DNA from: a virus
Reading direction: 5' to 3' (one strand)
Virus record (IMG/VR): IMGVR_UViG_3300034691_000007
Span: 1 to 50,564 of that record
Length of the DNA: 50,564 bases
Every line of letters begins with the position of its first letter. The stretch's first letter is position 1. Position numbers and translations under genes: made by a program. Under the pieces are notes generated by a model, which was not told the origin of the DNA, made no database searches, and saw only the letters and a list, made by a program, of their open reading frames with translations. Positions 1-9,700 of this stretch are shown piece after piece.

Positions 1-127
1 GCTGGGCAAACTAGCTAGTCAGAACCCTGCGTTGGTTCTTGAACTCTTCAATACTTCGGCTCCGAAAGGGCCAACCCCTACCACTTCTAGTGTCAACACT
101 TCTGGCTTCAAGCCGCAAGAACAAGAC
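1..127. repeat. 127-bp terminal overlap (first copy)
   Basis: Bases 1-127 are identical to 50438-50564. The repeat lies wholly inside one coding sequence, which reads in the same frame through the join. The length of 127 equals a common maximum assembler k-mer, so this is most simply a circular-assembly overlap and not a biological direct terminal repeat. It means the phage map is circularly closed and about 50,437 bp. Confidence 0.93.
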
Positions 128-241
128 GCCCTTAAGCGTCCTGAGAAGTCTCTGCTCTCTGGTGCAACCAGTAAGCAACAGGCTGAGTTCATGCGTCAGA
201 TTAAAGAACGTGTCTACGCTCGAAATGGCATTACTCAATAA
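2..241 (+). CDS. Scaffolding protein, C-terminal part (continues from 49920)
   Basis: This is the carboxy-terminal end of the 252-aa protein that begins at 49920; the contig break splits it. The part unique to this end is 37 residues, basic and probably helical, ending in KERVYARNGITQ. A basic helical C-terminus is what scaffolding proteins use to contact coat protein. It stops 11 bases before the major capsid gene, the usual scaffold-then-capsid order. The assignment rests on position, acidic/coiled-coil composition and size, not on a recognised motif. Confidence 0.75.
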   Translation: MGKLASQNPALVLELFNTSAPKGPTPTTSSVNTSGFKPQEQDALKRPEKSLLSGATSKQQAEFMRQIKERVYARNGITQ

Positions 242-252
242 GGAAACTGTAA

Positions 253-1197
253 ATGCAAGTCACACAAAACACTCGTGCGTTTATTGAAAGTGAACAGTAC
301 AGCGACTTCATCCTGCTTAACCTGCATGATGGTCTGCTCCCTGAAACTTTCTATCGTAATGTCTCGGACTTCGGTTCTGGCACTACTCTCCACATCAAAA
401 CCATCGGCTCGGTAACTATTCAGGAAGCTGAAGAAGATACCCCACTGGTTTACAACCCAATTGAGACTGGTGAAATCACCATGACCATCACCGAGTACAA
501 AGGTGATGCATGGTATGTTACCGATGACCTGCGTGAAGATGGCACCGACATTGATCGCTTGCTGGCTGAACGTGCTTCGGAATCCACCCGCGCTCTGCAA
601 GAAACCTTTGAGACTTCGTTCCTCGCTGTTGTAGGTAACTACTACGTGACTAACACTGGCCCTAACCTGATCAACGGGTTTGCTCACCAGATCGTCTCCG
701 CTGCAACCAACAACGTCTTCCAGCTCCAAGGCCTGATCCGTATGCGTCTCGCATTCGACAAAGCCAACGTGCCAAGCGAAGGTCGTGTGTTCATCTGTGA
801 CCCAGTTGTAGAAGCCACCCTGAACGGTCTGGTAACTATCACTCACGACGTTACTGCATTCGGCCAAGCCATTCTGGAAGCCGGTCTGTCGCGTGGTCAG
901 AAGTATGTGATGAACCTGTTTGGTTGGAACATCATCGTCTCGAACCGCCTGCCTGTTGCAACTTACAACGATGGTACTACTACTCTCGTTGGTGGTGTTG
1001 CTAACATCTTCATGTGCATTCTGGATGACCAGACCAAGCCAGTGATGGCTGCATGGCGTCGTCTGCCTAAGTCCGAAGGCGAACGTAACAAAGATCGCGC
1101 TCGTGATGAGCACGTAGTTCGTAGCCGTTATGGCTTCGGTATTCAACGTGTTGATACCATGGGTATCTACGTCACTTCCGCAACTAACATTGCCTAA
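253..1197 (+). CDS. Major capsid protein
   Basis: A 314-aa soluble protein directly after the scaffold gene and before small head-decoration genes. It has no signal peptide or membrane segment. It fits podovirus coat proteins of about 310-350 aa (HK97 fold), with a mixed alpha/beta profile and the stretch GDAWYVTDDLREDGTDID typical of the phiEco32/T7-like coat group. The start ATG has AGGAA nine bases upstream. It should form the icosahedral shell around the scaffold. Function comes from position, size and overall sequence character; no catalytic motif is expected. Confidence 0.88.
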   Translation: MQVTQNTRAFIESEQYSDFILLNLHDGLLPETFYRNVSDFGSGTTLHIKTIGSVTIQEAEEDTPLVYNPIETGEITMTITEYKGDAWYVTDDLREDGTDIDRLLAERASESTRALQETFETSFLAVVGNYYVTNTGPNLINGFAHQIVSAATNNVFQLQGLIRMRLAFDKANVPSEGRVFICDPVVEATLNGLVTITHDVTAFGQAILEAGLSRGQKYVMNLFGWNIIVSNRLPVATYNDGTTTLVGGVANIFMCILDDQTKPVMAAWRRLPKSEGERNKDRARDEHVVRSRYGFGIQRVDTMGIYVTSATNIA

Positions 1198-1208
1198 GGA
1201 GAAACAAC

Positions 1209-1571
1209 ATGGCTGGTTTTGAAAACTCTGCGGGCCTCAACGTCCGCAACTGGTACGGTCCTCGTAAGACCGGTGGTGTTCGTGGCTTCATTAAAACTGA
1301 AGGCTACCTGAACACTTTTGAGGTTGACCTGACGATCACTGGTATTCCATTCATTCACCCTATCGCCAAAGGTGGTATTTGGGTGACTGGTGTTGATACC
1401 AACTTCGTCACTGGCACCGTTACTGCTCTGACTATCGGCGGTGTTGCAGTGTTTGCTGCAACTGAAGCCGCTCCAGTATTCTTGGCTGCGGCCAACACTG
1501 GCGTAATCGTAGTCACTGGCGGTACTGCTGGTCCGTTGATCATCAAATCTAAAAACGTTGCTGGCGCATAA
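1209..1571 (+). CDS. Probable capsid-associated structural protein
   Basis: A 120-aa protein immediately downstream of the coat gene with a good Shine-Dalgarno (AGGAGA). It is rich in Gly, Ala, Val and Thr, with alternating hydrophobic residues suggesting a beta-sandwich. No known motif was recognised. Its position between coat and head-fibre genes suggests a head decoration or minor capsid protein. It has no signal peptide and no convincing membrane helix, although the Ala/Val-rich second half could be mistaken for one. Confidence 0.6.
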   Translation: MAGFENSAGLNVRNWYGPRKTGGVRGFIKTEGYLNTFEVDLTITGIPFIHPIAKGGIWVTGVDTNFVTGTVTALTIGGVAVFAATEAAPVFLAAANTGVIVVTGGTAGPLIIKSKNVAGA

Positions 1572-1583
1572 CGGGAGGTTGAT

Positions 1584-1835
1584 ATGGCTAATGCTGTTGA
1601 TGCCCGTCGAGCTTACTTGAAACAAGTTACAGGCAGTTCGCTGACCGCTGTAGCTGATCTTGAAGCTGTGTATGCCCAACAACAAGCTGCTGGTACGGCT
1701 GGCCTCGCCAGCACCACCACAGCAGGCGTAGTTAAGAAAGCAGCTACAGTGGCTAACGCTACTGATGCTGCTACCGTGATTACGCAACTTAACCTCTTGC
1801 TTACTAACCTTCGCGCCGCTGGTGTGATTGTTTAA
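1584..1835 (+). CDS. Head fibre-type protein
   Basis: A small 83-aa protein with an N-terminal helical part (ARRAYLKQVTGSSLTAVADL) and a C-terminal segment GVVKKAATVANATDAATVIT followed by NLLLTNLRAAGVIV. The ending LxALRxAG and the AGVVKKAA segment resemble the short head-fibre family found beside coat genes in several podoviruses. It probably decorates the capsid surface. It is the last gene before a strong terminator, so it belongs to the scaffold-coat transcription unit. Confidence 0.6.
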   Translation: MANAVDARRAYLKQVTGSSLTAVADLEAVYAQQQAAGTAGLASTTTAGVVKKAATVANATDAATVITQLNLLLTNLRAAGVIV

Positions 1836-1848
1836 GTAGGATGGTAGA

Positions 1849-1877
1849 GGGCTGCCCTAAAAAAGCAGCCCTTTTTT
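1849..1877 (+). terminator. Rho-independent terminator after the capsid genes
   Basis: GGGCTGC (1849-1855) and GCAGCCC (1865-1871) form a perfect 7-bp GC-rich stem with a 9-base A-rich loop, followed by TTTTTT (1872-1877). It lies between the head-fibre gene and the next head gene. It probably lowers transcription into the tail genes and so gives high relative coat expression. Confidence 0.9.
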
Positions 1878-1890
1878 ATTGGAGAAATTC

Positions 1891-2511
1891 ATGGAACACG
1901 CAATCATCCCTGATGCACAAAGGCATGAAGCCAAGGGAGCCTCCACAGCGTCGGCTAATCAAGTTCTTAAGGCCGTAGGTGATGGCACTACCTCTTTTGG
2001 TAGTGTGGCCTACTCAGAGCTGACAGGTGCCCCTACGGTTGCAGGCTACAAGCAAATCTTTACAGCAGGCTCTACAGCAGCTAGCCAACTACCCACAACT
2101 CTCGGCACTGCCGTTAACGTGGAGTTTGGTGCAGCACAGTCCTATGCCAACGCAACTCTGTCTGTTGGTGGCACTATTACTTTTGTGAATGCTGGCGACT
2201 ACCTAGTCAATGCAGTGTTCAATGTTGGCAAGACCAACCTAGCAGGTGACTCGGTTCTGTTGATCCGTCCAGTCCTTGGTGGTACAGCAGGTTTGCCTAA
2301 GGTATTCAAACTCACAGCAACGAATGCAACTATCTCTCAAGATGTTACGTTCGCGTACACAGCAGCAGCAGGCGCTACCCTACGTTTTGAAATGGTACGG
2401 GACAGCCTTGGTGTAAACGATGGTGGCCTCTATGGTATTACTCCAGCCACTTCTGGTTGGGTACTCTCTCCATCAGCAGCCATTACCGTTAGCCGGTACG
2501 GGAGCGCATAA
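1891..2511 (+). CDS. Head decoration/fibre-like protein
   Basis: Start chosen at ATG 1891, with GGAG at 1881-1884; a longer TTG-initiated frame would begin inside the terminator T-run. The 206-aa product opens with IPDAQRHEAKGASTASANQ, an N-terminal signature seen in phage head-fibre and decoration proteins. It continues as a Gly/Ala/Thr-rich beta region compatible with a jelly-roll or TNF-like trimer. The likely role is an external capsid appendage. The host receptor or ligand, if any, cannot be told. Confidence 0.62.
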   Translation: MEHAIIPDAQRHEAKGASTASANQVLKAVGDGTTSFGSVAYSELTGAPTVAGYKQIFTAGSTAASQLPTTLGTAVNVEFGAAQSYANATLSVGGTITFVNAGDYLVNAVFNVGKTNLAGDSVLLIRPVLGGTAGLPKVFKLTATNATISQDVTFAYTAAAGATLRFEMVRDSLGVNDGGLYGITPATSGWVLSPSAAITVSRYGSA

Positions 2512-2513
2512 TA

Positions 2514-3305
2514 ATGAAGATGACTCTGCTCGAAATCGTGCAGGACATTCTGTCTGACATGGACAGTGACGAGGTAAACAGTATCTCTGATACTGCGGAG
2601 TCTGAACAAGTAGCACAGATTGTTAAGTCAACCTTCTACGCTCAGATGAACACCCGCAACTGGCCGCACACCCGAAAGCTCATTGCTCTCGAAGCGTCAG
2701 GCAACATTGCACTGCCAACACATACTAAGCTGGCTGATGCAGTTAAGGAACTGATTAGCGTCAGTTACAACTGTGCCAAGCTTGGTGACACTAAGCGGTC
2801 TTACAAGAACATCAAGTACCTCGATCCTGATGACTTCTTGCGTATGACCAACCGTCGCAATAGTGACGAAGCAAACATTGATATCATTGTAGACCCTACA
2901 GGTATTGAGCTGCTCATTCGTAATGACCAAGCTCCTACATACCTGACCAGCTTCGATGATGTCACCATTGTCTTTGACTCTTACGATGCGGCTGTAGATG
3001 ACACCATCCAGAACAGTAAAGTTCAGGCGATGGGTTATGTAATCCCTACTTGGGAAACCAGTGATGACTTCATCCCTGATATGCCTGATGAGGGGTTCAC
3101 GGTTCTGCTTGAAGAAGCTAAGAGTCGTGCATCATTCAAACTTAAACAAACAGCAGATCAGAAGGCTGAGCAGGAAGCTGGTAGACAAAACCGGTGGCTC
3201 TCTCGTAAAGCTTGGCGGGTAGCTGGTGGTGTTAAGTATCCTGACTATGGTCGGCGTGGCGCTAATCGCTATCGTGACCCAACCTTCCGAGATTATAACA
3301 GATGA
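2514..3305 (+). CDS. Tail tubular protein A-like head-tail adaptor
   Basis: A 263-aa protein beginning MTLLEIVQDILSDMDSDEVN, the N-terminal pattern of T7 gp11-type adaptors (an EI...L..id.deVnsI.dt.Es motif), followed by the characteristic MNTRNWPH segment. The C-terminus is basic and repetitive in Arg, Gly and Tyr. In the virion it would form the ring joining portal to nozzle. The order adaptor, then nozzle protein, then internal proteins is the podovirus norm. It overlaps the next gene by ATGA. Confidence 0.85.
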   Translation: MKMTLLEIVQDILSDMDSDEVNSISDTAESEQVAQIVKSTFYAQMNTRNWPHTRKLIALEASGNIALPTHTKLADAVKELISVSYNCAKLGDTKRSYKNIKYLDPDDFLRMTNRRNSDEANIDIIVDPTGIELLIRNDQAPTYLTSFDDVTIVFDSYDAAVDDTIQNSKVQAMGYVIPTWETSDDFIPDMPDEGFTVLLEEAKSRASFKLKQTADQKAEQEAGRQNRWLSRKAWRVAGGVKYPDYGRRGANRYRDPTFRDYNR

Positions 3306-3496
3306 AAACTTCAGTAGAATATCGCGGCTATGCCATTGAGAATGATGGTACATACGGCCAGAAACTAATCAAGCCGGTTGGTAAAGGTTCGGTACACTTA
3401 TCCCTTCGCGGCAGTTATACAACTGTAGCCTTCGCCCAGCGAGCTATTGATGTGTACCTTATCACGAAGGTAGAAGCTAATGGCAAGACAGACTAG
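3302..3496 (+). CDS. Small hypothetical protein between adaptor and nozzle
   Basis: A 64-aa basic protein starting inside the adaptor stop codon (ATGA at 3302) and overlapping the nozzle gene by 17 bases, so it is almost certainly translated by coupling. The sequence has a YRGYAIEN...Y core and a helix AFAQRAIDVYL. No family was recognised. It could be a chaperone or minor tail component; the position is the only clue. Confidence 0.65.
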   Translation: MKTSVEYRGYAIENDGTYGQKLIKPVGKGSVHLSLRGSYTTVAFAQRAIDVYLITKVEANGKTD

Positions 3497-5801
3497 TCTA
3501 GTTGAGGTCAACAAGTTTGTGGCTGGTCTCATCACTGAGGCCACTCCACTTAACTTTCCAGATAACGCCTCTATTGATGAAGACAACTTTGTCCTGAACA
3601 CCGATGGCTCTCGTGAGCGTCGGTTAGGGATGGACTACGAAGATGACTTCATTGAAGTGGCTACAACTGTTGCACCTCCAGACACTGGCGACGTTGGTGT
3701 CTCTAGCGCACGCTGGCGTAATGCTGGCGGTGACGCTGCCAAGAACCTCATCGCTGTACAGATTGGTAACGAGCTTCGCATCTTTGACATGGACGTTACT
3801 CCACTGTCAGCAGGTGTGCTGTACACCAAGACCTACACTGATGTAAGTTTGCAAGCTGTGTTCTCCTACGCTGTAGTAGATGGGCAGATGACGGTAGCTA
3901 CTGGCCTCCGTGAAATCTCCACCTTTACGTACACGAACGGAGTTGTGACTGAACTCACAGGCAGTCTGCTTATTCGTGACCTCTTTGGTGTTGAAGACAT
4001 CATTGCTGGTAAGGACATTCGTTCAGGCTCTGGTATCTCTATCAGACCAACCACCTTACCAGACACCCACTTGTACAATCTGCGTAACCAGACTTGGGGC
4101 CTGCCCCGTCTTAACTACTATGTAGGCACGCCAGTACAAGACCCAATCACAGTCTTCTTCAGCTACAAGACTCAGAACGTCTACCCGTCTAACTCGGATA
4201 GCGTTATTGATGCATTGTTCGCTAACACCACCTACACCGCTGACCCAGCTTCATTGATGTTCAACCCCAACAGCCTTATCTCCAACCCAGTTGGTAGTTT
4301 CTCGGCTCCACAGGGGTTCTTCATCATTGATGCAATGCGTCGTGGTTCTAGCCGCTTTGATGAGTACGCGCAAGTACGTGCCAATAATCCAGCCCTTAAC
4401 TACCCCTTAACCTCTTTGCCTGCTGATACTACTCCCGGTGGCCCTACGGTCTTGTGTGAGTACAGTGGTCGTGTGTGGTACAGTGGGTTTAGTGGCCAGA
4501 TCATTGATGGTGACGCTAACTCTCCACGGATGGCATCTTACGTTTTGTTCAGCCAACTCATCCAAGACCCTTCGGATGTTTATAGTTGCTACCAAGATGG
4601 GGACCCCACTTCTGAATCTGCACCAGACTTGCTCGACAACGATGGTGGCTTCATTCGTCTTGAGGGTGCTTATGGCATCTGTGGCATGGTTAACGTCGGT
4701 AAAGCAATCATGGTTATTGCAGCCAATGGCGTGTGGCAAATTACTGGTGGTAGTGACTATGGCTTCAAGGCTACGAACTACCTCGTCAATAAGCTGACCA
4801 ACCACGGCTCTACTTCTCCCGGCTCGATTGTTGTTGTTGACAACACCTTCATGTACTGGGGAGACGATGGCATCTACAACGTAGCACCGAATCAGTTTGG
4901 TGACTACAACGCAGAGAACATTGCTAAGAAGACAATCCAGACCTACTACGACGGTATCAACGCTTTGGACAAGGTTGCCTGTAAGGGCATCTACGATTCC
5001 TATGAGCGTAAGATTCGTTGGGTGTATAGCAACAGGCTGACGTCTGGTGCCAATGCCAAAGAGTTGGTTCTGGATATTGCATTGTCTGCATTCTACCCCT
5101 CCACACTCAGTTCGTTTGACACGTCATACTTGCCATTGCTAACTAGCGGAGTGCAAGTGCCAGCGTTTACTCTGACCTCGGTCAATGATAACGTGACAGC
5201 AAACCTTTCACCCGTCACAGTTGATGGCGTGAATGTGACAGTAGAGGTAGTTACACAGAAGCCAACAACTAAAGAAACCACCTACATCATCATCACTGAA
5301 GTAAGCCCATACATCAAGTTCACCTTTGGTAACTACCAGAACTCGAACTTCAGGGACTGGGTTAAGAAGGATAGTGTTGGGATTGATGCTGAAGCGTACA
5401 TCTTAACTGGCTGGATGGCTGGTGCAGATGCTCAACGCATTAAGCAAGTACCGTACATCACCTTCCACTTCTTGAAGACTGAGGATGGTTTTGAAGTTGA
5501 CACTAACGGAGATTTTATTCCAACCAACCAGTCGTCTTGTCTTGTACAAGCGCAGTGGGATTGGTCTAACTCTGCAACGTCTGGTCGGTGGGGTAAGCAG
5601 TTTCAAGCTTACAGATTCAAACGGCATTATATGGTTAGTGACATTACTGACCCATATAACAATGGTTACTATACGGTCGATACCAAGAACAAATTGCGTG
5701 GCAAGGGCAAGGTGCTTAGTCTATTGATGAACACTGAACCGGGCAAGAACTGCAAGCTCTTGGGTTGGTCTATGATCTTGGAAGTCAATCAGAATGTATG
5801 A
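3480..5801 (+). CDS. Tail tubular protein B-like nozzle protein
   Basis: A 773-aa protein beginning with LVEVNKFVAGLITEATPLNF, matching the conserved N-terminal region of gp12-type nozzle proteins (kFv.GlitEatpl.fp...d..N..l...GsR.rR.G). The size fits the family. It would form the tapered hexameric tube below the adaptor through which DNA leaves. There is no enzymatic motif. It overlaps both its neighbours, indicating tight coupling in the tail operon. Confidence 0.87.
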   Translation: MARQTSLVEVNKFVAGLITEATPLNFPDNASIDEDNFVLNTDGSRERRLGMDYEDDFIEVATTVAPPDTGDVGVSSARWRNAGGDAAKNLIAVQIGNELRIFDMDVTPLSAGVLYTKTYTDVSLQAVFSYAVVDGQMTVATGLREISTFTYTNGVVTELTGSLLIRDLFGVEDIIAGKDIRSGSGISIRPTTLPDTHLYNLRNQTWGLPRLNYYVGTPVQDPITVFFSYKTQNVYPSNSDSVIDALFANTTYTADPASLMFNPNSLISNPVGSFSAPQGFFIIDAMRRGSSRFDEYAQVRANNPALNYPLTSLPADTTPGGPTVLCEYSGRVWYSGFSGQIIDGDANSPRMASYVLFSQLIQDPSDVYSCYQDGDPTSESAPDLLDNDGGFIRLEGAYGICGMVNVGKAIMVIAANGVWQITGGSDYGFKATNYLVNKLTNHGSTSPGSIVVVDNTFMYWGDDGIYNVAPNQFGDYNAENIAKKTIQTYYDGINALDKVACKGIYDSYERKIRWVYSNRLTSGANAKELVLDIALSAFYPSTLSSFDTSYLPLLTSGVQVPAFTLTSVNDNVTANLSPVTVDGVNVTVEVVTQKPTTKETTYIIITEVSPYIKFTFGNYQNSNFRDWVKKDSVGIDAEAYILTGWMAGADAQRIKQVPYITFHFLKTEDGFEVDTNGDFIPTNQSSCLVQAQWDWSNSATSGRWGKQFQAYRFKRHYMVSDITDPYNNGYYTVDTKNKLRGKGKVLSLLMNTEPGKNCKLLGWSMILEVNQNV

Positions 5802-6237
5802 ATTCGCTGAAGAAACCTCTCTCGAAACACTTGAAGAATGCTACAAGTTATGTGCGGACCACTTCGATGAAGTTGGAATGGAAGGTACGTTCAATATTGA
5901 TTGGGGCGTTCTTCAGACGTTTCTACAAGCTGGCATACTTGCAATAACCATTGCCAGAGTTGAAGGTGAGATTGTTGCTTACTACATGAACATTCTCACC
6001 AACGACTTTATGACCAAGTTACTGACTTCAAAAGAAATGGCAATCTATGTCTCCCCTAAGTATCGGGGAGGCAGATTGTTCATGAAGCTGTGTGACTGGA
6101 ACGAAGAATTACTCGTATCGAAGGGCGTGGTTATTAACTACATGACCTTCATGCACGGACACAATGATAAGCTCCCCCTAAGATTGGGGTATGAGCCACT
6201 TGAGATTACCTATAAGAAGGTAATAGGAGAAAAGTAA
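5794..6237 (+). CDS. GNAT-like acetyltransferase fold protein, virion operon
   Basis: A 147-aa protein with a GNAT-like layout: an N-terminal helix pair, a strand AIYVSPKYRGGRLFMKLCDW resembling motif A, where the acetyl-CoA loop is normally Q/RxxGxG/A, and a C-terminal RLGYEPLEITYKKVI strand. The loop here is RGG and not a full canonical RxxGxG/A, so catalysis is uncertain. Such genes lie between nozzle and ejection proteins in T7-like and phiEco32-like phages. It could be an internal virion protein or an assembly factor using a GNAT scaffold. It overlaps the nozzle stop by 8 bases. Confidence 0.65.
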   Translation: MYEFAEETSLETLEECYKLCADHFDEVGMEGTFNIDWGVLQTFLQAGILAITIARVEGEIVAYYMNILTNDFMTKLLTSKEMAIYVSPKYRGGRLFMKLCDWNEELLVSKGVVINYMTFMHGHNDKLPLRLGYEPLEITYKKVIGEK

Positions 6238-6752
6238 TGGCAGCAGTATCGTCCGTCATTGCAGCAGCAGCCGTAGTAGTAGCAGCAGGCTCTGCCTATG
6301 CTTCGCACCAACAGGCTTCCGCTGCTGCCGATGATCAGAAGGATGCGCAACAGACAGCACAGAATGAGCAACGTGCTCAGGCTGAGTCACAGCGTCGTCA
6401 ACAAATTCGAGAAGAACGTGTTAAGCGTGCCTCTGTTATCCAAGCCTCTCAGAACTCTGGTGTTACAGGCTCCTCTGGTGAGCTTGGCAGCCTTTCCGTT
6501 CTTGGGGTTAACCAAGGCATTAGCTCTAGCAACATCGACCGCTCAGAGGCTTCTGGAGCTGCTATCACAGCAAGCAACCAGAGTGCAGCGGATCATCAGT
6601 TGTCAGCAAGTAATATCAGTGCTGTTGGTAGTGTGGCTGGTAGCATCTTCGGAGCTGCTGCTCCATACGCTGCTAAGAGCCTATTCGGGAACACAGTCCC
6701 AGCCGCAGATGTAGGCAAGACTAACCCGTCCAACAACCTATTCAAAGGATAG
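6237..6752 (+). CDS. Internal virion protein B-like (ejection channel component)
   Basis: A 171-aa protein starting in a TAATG overlap. It has a strongly hydrophobic Ala/Val N-terminus (SSVIAAAAVVVAAGSAYAS), a long Gln/Arg/Glu helix (about residues 35-75), and a second Gly/Ala-rich hydrophobic segment near residues 125-150. Size, order and composition match T7 gp14-type ejection proteins, which insert into the outer membrane. It lies before the two large ejection proteins. Identity is by analogy, not a signature motif. Confidence 0.7.
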   Translation: MAAVSSVIAAAAVVVAAGSAYASHQQASAAADDQKDAQQTAQNEQRAQAESQRRQQIREERVKRASVIQASQNSGVTGSSGELGSLSVLGVNQGISSSNIDRSEASGAAITASNQSAADHQLSASNISAVGSVAGSIFGAAAPYAAKSLFGNTVPAADVGKTNPSNNLFKG

Positions 6753-6755
6753 TAA

Positions 6756-9700
6756 ATGGCTAGCTTAGACCAATTCAACCCAGCGCCTGTCTCGTCCATT
6801 GACGACTTCAAGGTCGATGCAAACACGACTGCACCAGTTAGCAACCGGCCTTCTAACGTCAACTTAGCGGCTCACGCGGCTGCAATGACCAATGACCCAA
6901 AGAACGTAGTGGATGCTTTTACAGCGTCTAACGCGGAGCTGGACATGACTGGGAAGTCTCAGACTGCCCAAGACTTGGTTGGGGCTAGCCGTGATGCTGC
7001 TATGGGCGCTAATAAGGCAGCTCTGGTTTCTTATCTGGCTGACCCAAACGTCAGTGACGTAGATAAGCAACGGGCTGCTGCTGGTGTGTATGACCAGACT
7101 AACGCAATCTATAGCACCAGCAACGTACTGTCCAACATGGCACTCTCGGCCCCAGCAGGCACTAAAGAGCCTGTAGAGACTGAGACAGCTCGTATCAGTA
7201 TGGCTGATGCCATCAACGAAGTGAATGATGTTAAGCGTCAGAAGCAAGCCCTCCTGAACCAAGAAGTGGCTAAGGCTGACCCTGACATGGGCAAGGCTCT
7301 GGCTGGTTTCCTCGAAACCCTGACTCCGGGCCTGCCTGAGAAACATGTAGGCTCCATTGCCAACGGTCTGATGAACGGTGAAGGTCATGCTTATGCAGCC
7401 GCTGCTGTCCTCATGGGCCAAAGCCAAGCTGCTATCAACAACACTATCTTGCAAGCTCCTCCTGAGAAACGGATGGAAATGATCAAGAAGGTTGTTGACA
7501 TGGTTAACCAGCAAGCCTCTATTGCCCTTCCGGGTGATAATGACTACGCTCGTGTAGACCAACTGCGTAAGGTTCTGGAAGATGGCTACTACACTGACTT
7601 CTCTCAAGTAGCTGACAACATCACTTCTGTTCTGGACATGACTGTCCTTGGTGGTGTAGCTGCTCGTGCAGCCCGTGGCGCTGGTAATATTGCTGAAGGT
7701 GTGTTGACTGGTGGTCGTCTTGAACGTACTGCTGCTAGCAACTTTGAGCGTGATGCTGTCCGTACTCGTGTACAGCCAACCACTGTTAGCCAGAACTACA
7801 AAGACACAAACCCTCAATTGGCAACAGCAGCTCACGAAGCAGCCGCTGCCGATAACACTGAGCAGGCCGCACAGGCTCTCTATGGCACCTCTCGGACTGA
7901 TGCAGTCGGTAGTGACATTCTCCCACAGGTAGCTAAGAAAGATGGCTCTGTGGACAACAAGGTAGGCCGTCCAGAACGCATCAATGATGGTGCCAACACT
8001 CCCAATCCAGAAGTAATGGACTTCGTTAATCACGATGGTGCCATCTACTACTGGCAGGGCGAGAAACGTGACATGCGCTCCCGCGTAGTGAACAACTTCG
8101 AGCAAGCCAAAGGCATGAACGCTCGTAAAGAAATGTTCCAAGTGGATGCGCTTGCTGACGGTGTTGGTGTCAAGGCAGTATACGGTCCTCCTCAGGGCGG
8201 CTTCGGTTCTGCTCAGGAAGCCATGGACATTGCCAAGTGGTCTCTCCGTGACTCGGGTATTGATGAGTCTGCTATTACCATCCTAAAGCGTGAAGGCTCA
8301 GACTACGTACCAAGCACTGTTGAGGAAATGAACGCTCTGCGTAAGCCTCAGACTTTGCTTGATACTAAGGTGCCTCTGCGTGATGCAGGTGAACCAGTTC
8401 AAGCCAGCCGTCCTTTCATTAAGGATGTGACTGGTGACACTCGTTATCTGAAAGATGATGACAAGTTAATCTTTGTAAGTCCAGAAGCCGCTGCAACCCT
8501 TAAGAAATCTGTAGGTACTAGCCGTCGTGGCATTGTCTTCGACGACCGGACTGGGCAGGCTCTGGTTGAACGCGGCACTGGCAGCCCTGACCCAGCCTCG
8601 TTGGTACAGGCATCCAAGACTCCTAAAGAGGGTCTGGTGCCAGTAGACGTGTCTGGACCTAAGCCCAAGTTTGGCAATGCAATTGCTGAGATTGGCAACC
8701 ACCCAACTACTTCCATCACCTCTAGCGTAAAAGTTACTAAGGCCACTGTACCAGACTTCTTGGTACAAGTAGACCACACTTACAAGTTCTCTCCGGGGGA
8801 TGTTGCTCAGTGGGCCGAGGCTGATGTCAAGTATAACATCTTCGACCGTATCGACGCTTTCAACGGCTCGGGTAATGCAGGCTCTCTGCAACGCCATATC
8901 CTTGATGCACACTCCATGCTGCACCCCAACATTACTTTGGGTGCTAACGTGGCTGTGGACAAGGCTGCGGGTCTTGAGAAGGAGCTGTTGAAGGTTGGTG
9001 ACAACTTTGCTGCTGGTTTCAAAGCCTTGCCTAAAGATCGTCAGAACTTCTTGAACTCAATCATCAAGGACGCTAACGAACAAGGTATTGACTTCAACTA
9101 CAACAAGTTGGTAGCTGATGGTGTTACTGGTAAGGAAATGCAAGTCCTTAAAGACTGGCGTGAATACTGGGACACTGTGTACCACCTTGAGAACCGTGAC
9201 TTGGCTAAGAGCCTTCGTGCTCAGAACTACCACGAGTTCGTAGATGAAACCCAAGGTGGCACTCGTCTGTTTGCTAAGCCTGTCTCGCGTAACCAAGTTA
9301 GTGGCGACATTAAAATCTACGATCATAACACGGACAAGATTCGTACTATGAGAGCAGATGAAGTTGCTGACCTGTACGCCAAGGATGGGACCATTGCTCG
9401 TCTCCGCCAGCCTATCCGGGCTGAGGATGATGCAGCCGAGTACATTGCATCTGTACAGGCTCCGGGCAAGAACTACCTGCGTGCTCTCAACGATAATACT
9501 CAAGTGCTTAACTACCGGAAAGGCTACTACAGCGTCCACTACAAAGACCCACACTTCATTGTGAAGGTAGAGAAGAACTCTCGTGGCGAAACTTTGTTTG
9601 AACGTGCAGTAGCGACTGCTGGTAATGCCAAGGACGCAGACCTGATGGTCAAGCGAATGGAAGCCACTGATGGTGGCACTTACTATCGTCGTGGGGATCA

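Noticed and set aside
1-127. Direct terminal repeat of 127 bp as the physical phage ends
   Set aside because: It lies inside one uninterrupted gene and equals a usual assembler k-mer; true ends are more likely in the gene-free zone at 41.4-42.3 kb. Read depth would decide.
235-1146. 303-codon open frame on the minus strand across the coat gene
   Set aside because: It is a mirror of the coat frame with no ribosome site and implausible composition; the same holds for long antisense frames at 6864-8141, 9057-10100, 12374-13573, 44503-45594 and 46518-47585.
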